A stretch of DNA of 64,000 nucleotides. Origin: an uncultured Eubacteriales bacterium. Lineage in GTDB: Bacteria > Bacillota > Clostridia > Lachnospirales > Lachnospiraceae. The position numbers and the translations under genes were made by a program. This document shows positions 61,501 through 64,000 of the stretch, in pieces (the first letter of the stretch is position 1; each line of letters begins with the position of its first letter). The notes below the pieces were generated by a model. The model was not told the DNA's origin and made no database searches. It was given only the letters and a program-made list of their open reading frames with translations. The stretch covers positions 248,001 to 312,000 of the forward strand of contig UQCD01000001.1 in the NCBI GenBank assembly GCA_900539455.1. The letters run 5' to 3'.

Positions 61501-62922
61501 CTAAAATCTAAAATACAAAAACGGATTGTAGCTTCCTGCCACCAAATAGAAAATACATAGCATAAATATCGCCACAAGCACAACATTTTCAGTAATTGTT
61601 GACAATGCTACTCTATCTTTTATTTTATCCATTAACTTAACTGCTATATTTTTTGAAAGCGGAGTAGCTCCAATAGCTGCAATAATTAAAACTACTAATC
61701 CATTTAACAACAAAAATACAGTGTAGTGATTTATAAATTTGAAGCCTCCAAAGCCAAACATACAAGATAAAAATCTGCCCATTTTTGGCATTGACTCAAA
61801 TTCAAATAATACCCAGCCAATAAGTACAACTATTAAAAGATATATGTGCGAAAAAACACCATTTATTTTTTCTAAAGCTTTTAATAAAAATACCTTTTCT
61901 ATTACTAATAATATCCCGAAGTAAAGTCCCCATAATATAAAATTGTAAGAGGCTCCATGCCAGAAACCTGTTAATATCCATACAACAAGAATATTTCTTA
62001 TTAGCTTTAAACGGCCTTTACGATTGCCGCCAAGTGGAATATATACATAATCTCTAAACCATTTACCTAAAGAAATATGCCACCTTCTAAAAAATTCTGT
62101 GACCGATTTTGAAATATATGGGTAGTCAAAGTTAATAGGAAAATTGAAACCAAACATTTTGCCAAGGCCAATAGCCATATCTGAATAGCCAGCAAAATCA
62201 TAGTAAATTTGTAACGCAAAACATATAATACCAAACCAGGCAGCCACTATACTAAGGTCAGTGTCAGGCAGTGCCTTTACTGTCGTCCAGATAGCACCTG
62301 TACTATTTGCCAATAGTACTTTTTTTCCTAAGCCTAATATAAACCGTCTTACACCTATGGCAAAATCATCTATATTTTCCTTACGCTCCCTAAGCTCTTT
62401 GGCTACTGTCTTATACTGTACAATAGGTCCTGCAATTAATTGAGGAAACATTGCCACATACGCACCGAAACTAATAATATTCTTTTGTGGTGCTTCATTA
62501 TTCATATAAATATCCAAGGTATATGACATTGTCTGGAAGGTATAAAAAGAGATACCTATTGGTAATGCCACATTTAAAAAACCAATAGATGTTCCAAATA
62601 TACTATTGACTGTTCCTATAAAAAAATCTGCATACTTAAAAAATCCCAATAGTCCAAGATTTATGACCATTGAAGACATAACTACAAGCTTTGCTTTTTT
62701 TGTTTGATTATTATTTTTTAATCTATAAACCAAACGCCCATGAATATAGTCAACTAAGGTTGAAAACAACATAAGTGATACATAAACAGGTTCTCCCCAG
62801 GCATAGAAAATCAAGCTTGAGAAGAACAATACTGCATTCCTAAATTTTTTAGGTGAAGCAAAATATACTATAAGTACAATAGGTAAAAACCTAAAAAGAA
62901 ATAATAAATCACTAAAAACCAT
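61501..62922 (-). CDS. MBOAT family O-acyltransferase (AlgI/DltB-like)
   Basis: Moves acetyl groups across the membrane for polymer O-acetylation. The 473-residue protein has about 11-12 helices. AlgI-type motifs are FKYADF, LPIGISFYTFQTMSYTLD, AGPIVQY, YDFAGYSDMAIG, FFRRWHISL and the catalytic His in WHGASYNFILWG (H322). It sits between the DUF4358 lipoprotein and the DHHW gene. A dlt operon is excluded because no dltA, dltC or dltD is present. Confidence 0.95.
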   Translation of the reverse strand: MVFSDLLFLFRFLPIVLIVYFASPKKFRNAVLFFSSLIFYAWGEPVYVSLMLFSTLVDYIHGRLVYRLKNNNQTKKAKLVVMSSMVINLGLLGFFKYADFFIGTVNSIFGTSIGFLNVALPIGISFYTFQTMSYTLDIYMNNEAPQKNIISFGAYVAMFPQLIAGPIVQYKTVAKELRERKENIDDFAIGVRRFILGLGKKVLLANSTGAIWTTVKALPDTDLSIVAAWFGIICFALQIYYDFAGYSDMAIGLGKMFGFNFPINFDYPYISKSVTEFFRRWHISLGKWFRDYVYIPLGGNRKGRLKLIRNILVVWILTGFWHGASYNFILWGLYFGILLVIEKVFLLKALEKINGVFSHIYLLIVVLIGWVLFEFESMPKMGRFLSCMFGFGGFKFINHYTVFLLLNGLVVLIIAAIGATPLSKNIAVKLMDKIKDRVALSTITENVVLVAIFMLCIFYLVAGSYNPFLYFRF

Positions 62923-62934
62923 ATATTCCTCTTA

Positions 62935-63483
62935 CTATTCAAAAAATCCCTTGATTACATCTGCAGCAACCTTATTGTCTTCCTTTGCTTCCTTTACCAC
63001 TGCATCATCACCTGCTGTCTGTGCCTCATCAGAAATAACACCAAGGCAGGTAAAAAATACATAATCACCATACTGGCTAACAACCGATGTCTGTGCTTTA
63101 ATAAGTGTATCAGGATATGCTGTTGCTATAAGACTTTCTCTATAATCATCTAGCTTCTTCTTAACTTCATCTGCTTTACCTGCCTTCGCCTTAATTGCAA
63201 CGAAAGTATCTACATTTAAGGAAACCTTTGGTCCTTCAGCATAAACCTCATCATATAAATCACTTGTAATTCCAAATACATCCTCCATATATGCTTCATC
63301 AAATGTATAAGAAGGAAGATAATCCTCTCCGTATGCCTTTGCAACTGCATCATGAATTTCACTTAAGCTTACAGCCTTTGTTGTTTCCTCTGTCTTTGTA
63401 TTGCTTCCACAGCCGCTAAGAGCAAGGCAGGATGCTACTGTAATAACTGCAACTACTTTTTTAATTTTAATGTATTTTCTCAT
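62935..63483 (-). CDS. DUF4358 lipoprotein
   Basis: A 182-residue predicted lipoprotein. The signal peptide ends in the lipobox LSGC (Cys at about 26), followed by a Thr/Glu-rich stretch and a DUF4358 domain (KVSLNVDTFVAIKAKAGKAD, then KKLDDYRESLI). DUF4358 proteins often accompany MBOAT/DHHW clusters in Lachnospiraceae; function unknown. It lies 12 bp before the MBOAT gene and 89 bp after the SGNH gene. Confidence 0.88.
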   Translation of the reverse strand: MRKYIKIKKVVAVITVASCLALSGCGSNTKTEETTKAVSLSEIHDAVAKAYGEDYLPSYTFDEAYMEDVFGITSDLYDEVYAEGPKVSLNVDTFVAIKAKAGKADEVKKKLDDYRESLIATAYPDTLIKAQTSVVSQYGDYVFFTCLGVISDEAQTAGDDAVVKEAKEDNKVAADVIKGFFE

Positions 63484-63572
63484 AATAATCTCTCTTTCTT
63501 TAATGATGATGTTGTTTTTATTATTATCTCTTAAACCCGCTGTTTTACTATTAATTTTTTATTACTATATAT

Positions 63573-64000
63573 TTAATTTGCTGTTGCTAATATTAAATAA
63601 TTAACTAATCTCCTAAGTCCCTTTGCATTTAAATGAATACCATCTGTACTTAACTCACTAGGCAATGTTCCCTTCTCATTAACAAGTGCTGCTGAAACAT
63701 TGATTAATGGTACATTTTTTTCTGTACATACACCCTTTAAGGCTTCATTAAATTTTGCAATTATTTCATTATTATATACCTTATCTGTTCTTTCTTCAAC
63801 CATAGGAATAACTGGCATAATATATATTTCACTATCAGGCTCTGCCTGTCTTACCTCATCTATAAGCTCCTTGTAGCTATCTGTGTATGTGCTTAACAGA
63901 CATCCTAACTCATTTAAGCCAAGCATTATATATACCTTTTTAAATTTATGCAGCTTTAAGTAATCAACAATTGTTCCTTTTCCATTGCCTAAATCAACAA
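63573..64000 (-). CDS. SGNH/GDSL hydrolase-like protein, 5' end outside window
   Basis: The last 142 codons of a gene that enters from the right edge. KVYIMLGLNELGC corresponds to SGNH block III (G-x-N). IYIMPVIPMVEE and the closing STDGIHLNAKGLRRLV give block V (D-x-x-H). The Ser-containing block I lies outside. Likely an esterase or acetyltransferase of the same exopolymer acetylation cluster. The open frame continues to base 64000 without a stop. Confidence 0.85.
   Translation of the reverse strand, partial: VDLGNGKGTIVDYLKLHKFKKVYIMLGLNELGCLLSTYTDSYKELIDEVRQAEPDSEIYIMPVIPMVEERTDKVYNNEIIAKFNEALKGVCTEKNVPLINVSAALVNEKGTLPSELSTDGIHLNAKGLRRLVNYLILATAN

Overview
The window is a 64 kb piece of an AT-rich, low-GC Gram-positive chromosome. 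It most resembles a gut Lachnospiraceae (Clostridium cluster XIVa). Support for this comes from sporulation genes (sigE, spoIIGA), a ZTP riboswitch on a split purO/purH purine module, a GGGtGRT/NifU-like pair, ECF-type vitamin transport, DUF4430 surface proteins and a DHHW/MBOAT acetylation cluster. Genus and species cannot be fixed from the sequence alone. Almost every gene is on the minus strand, so operons read from high to low coordinates. The exceptions are yihY, the cheX-like/cheY pair and one small unknown gene.

Layout from left to right. 1-4740 is purine and stringent-response metabolism: ZTP riboswitch, purO-like IMP cyclohydrolase, AICAR formyltransferase, apt, and relA (cut by the window edge). 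A nested palindromic repeat element lies between purO and purH. 4855-7307 is a DUF2975 / small HTH / DUF4153 membrane operon. 7311-10150 holds an HD phosphohydrolase with nadC and nadB. 10155-22440 is a reduced division and cell-wall (dcw) cluster: mraZ, rsmH, ftsL, two class B PBPs, mraY, ftsW, ftsQ and ftsZ, followed by spoIIGA and sigE. The usual mur ligases, murG and ftsA are absent. 22548-31637 holds putP, lgt, ychF, a frameshifted sensor-GGDEF gene, yihY and a SpoIID-like gene. 31735-31991 encodes a 6S RNA with its promoter and terminator. 32100-33889 is ilvN-ilvC. 33893-40518 is a c-di-GMP and chemotaxis-like signalling block: a GGDEF protein with a degenerate ATPase, an EAL protein, a CheX-like protein and CheY.

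The most interesting locus is 40609-49056. A sigma-A-type promoter and a cobalamin riboswitch precede four predicted surface proteins built from DUF4430 (the fold of the transcobalamin beta domain) and alpha/alpha-barrel prenyltransferase-like repeats (the fold of the transcobalamin alpha domain). These are followed directly by an ECF transporter: T component, fused double ATPase and S component. I infer a Gram-positive B12-capture system in which bacterial counterparts of the intrinsic factor/transcobalamin halves are displayed on the surface and pass corrinoids to an ECF importer. Two 56-bp GC-rich hairpin repeats lie between the riboswitch and the first gene.

The right end holds a sodium:alanine symporter, an amidohydrolase, a CmpB-type membrane protein, a NUDIX hydrolase, an NCS2 purine permease, the GGGtGRT/NifU-like pair, a zinc-ribbon protein with 36-bp repeats, an ABC-F ATPase, and an exopolymer O-acetylation-like cluster (SGNH, DUF4358 lipoprotein, MBOAT, DHHW) that runs off the window. 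No tRNA, rRNA, CRISPR array, transposase or phage gene was recognised.
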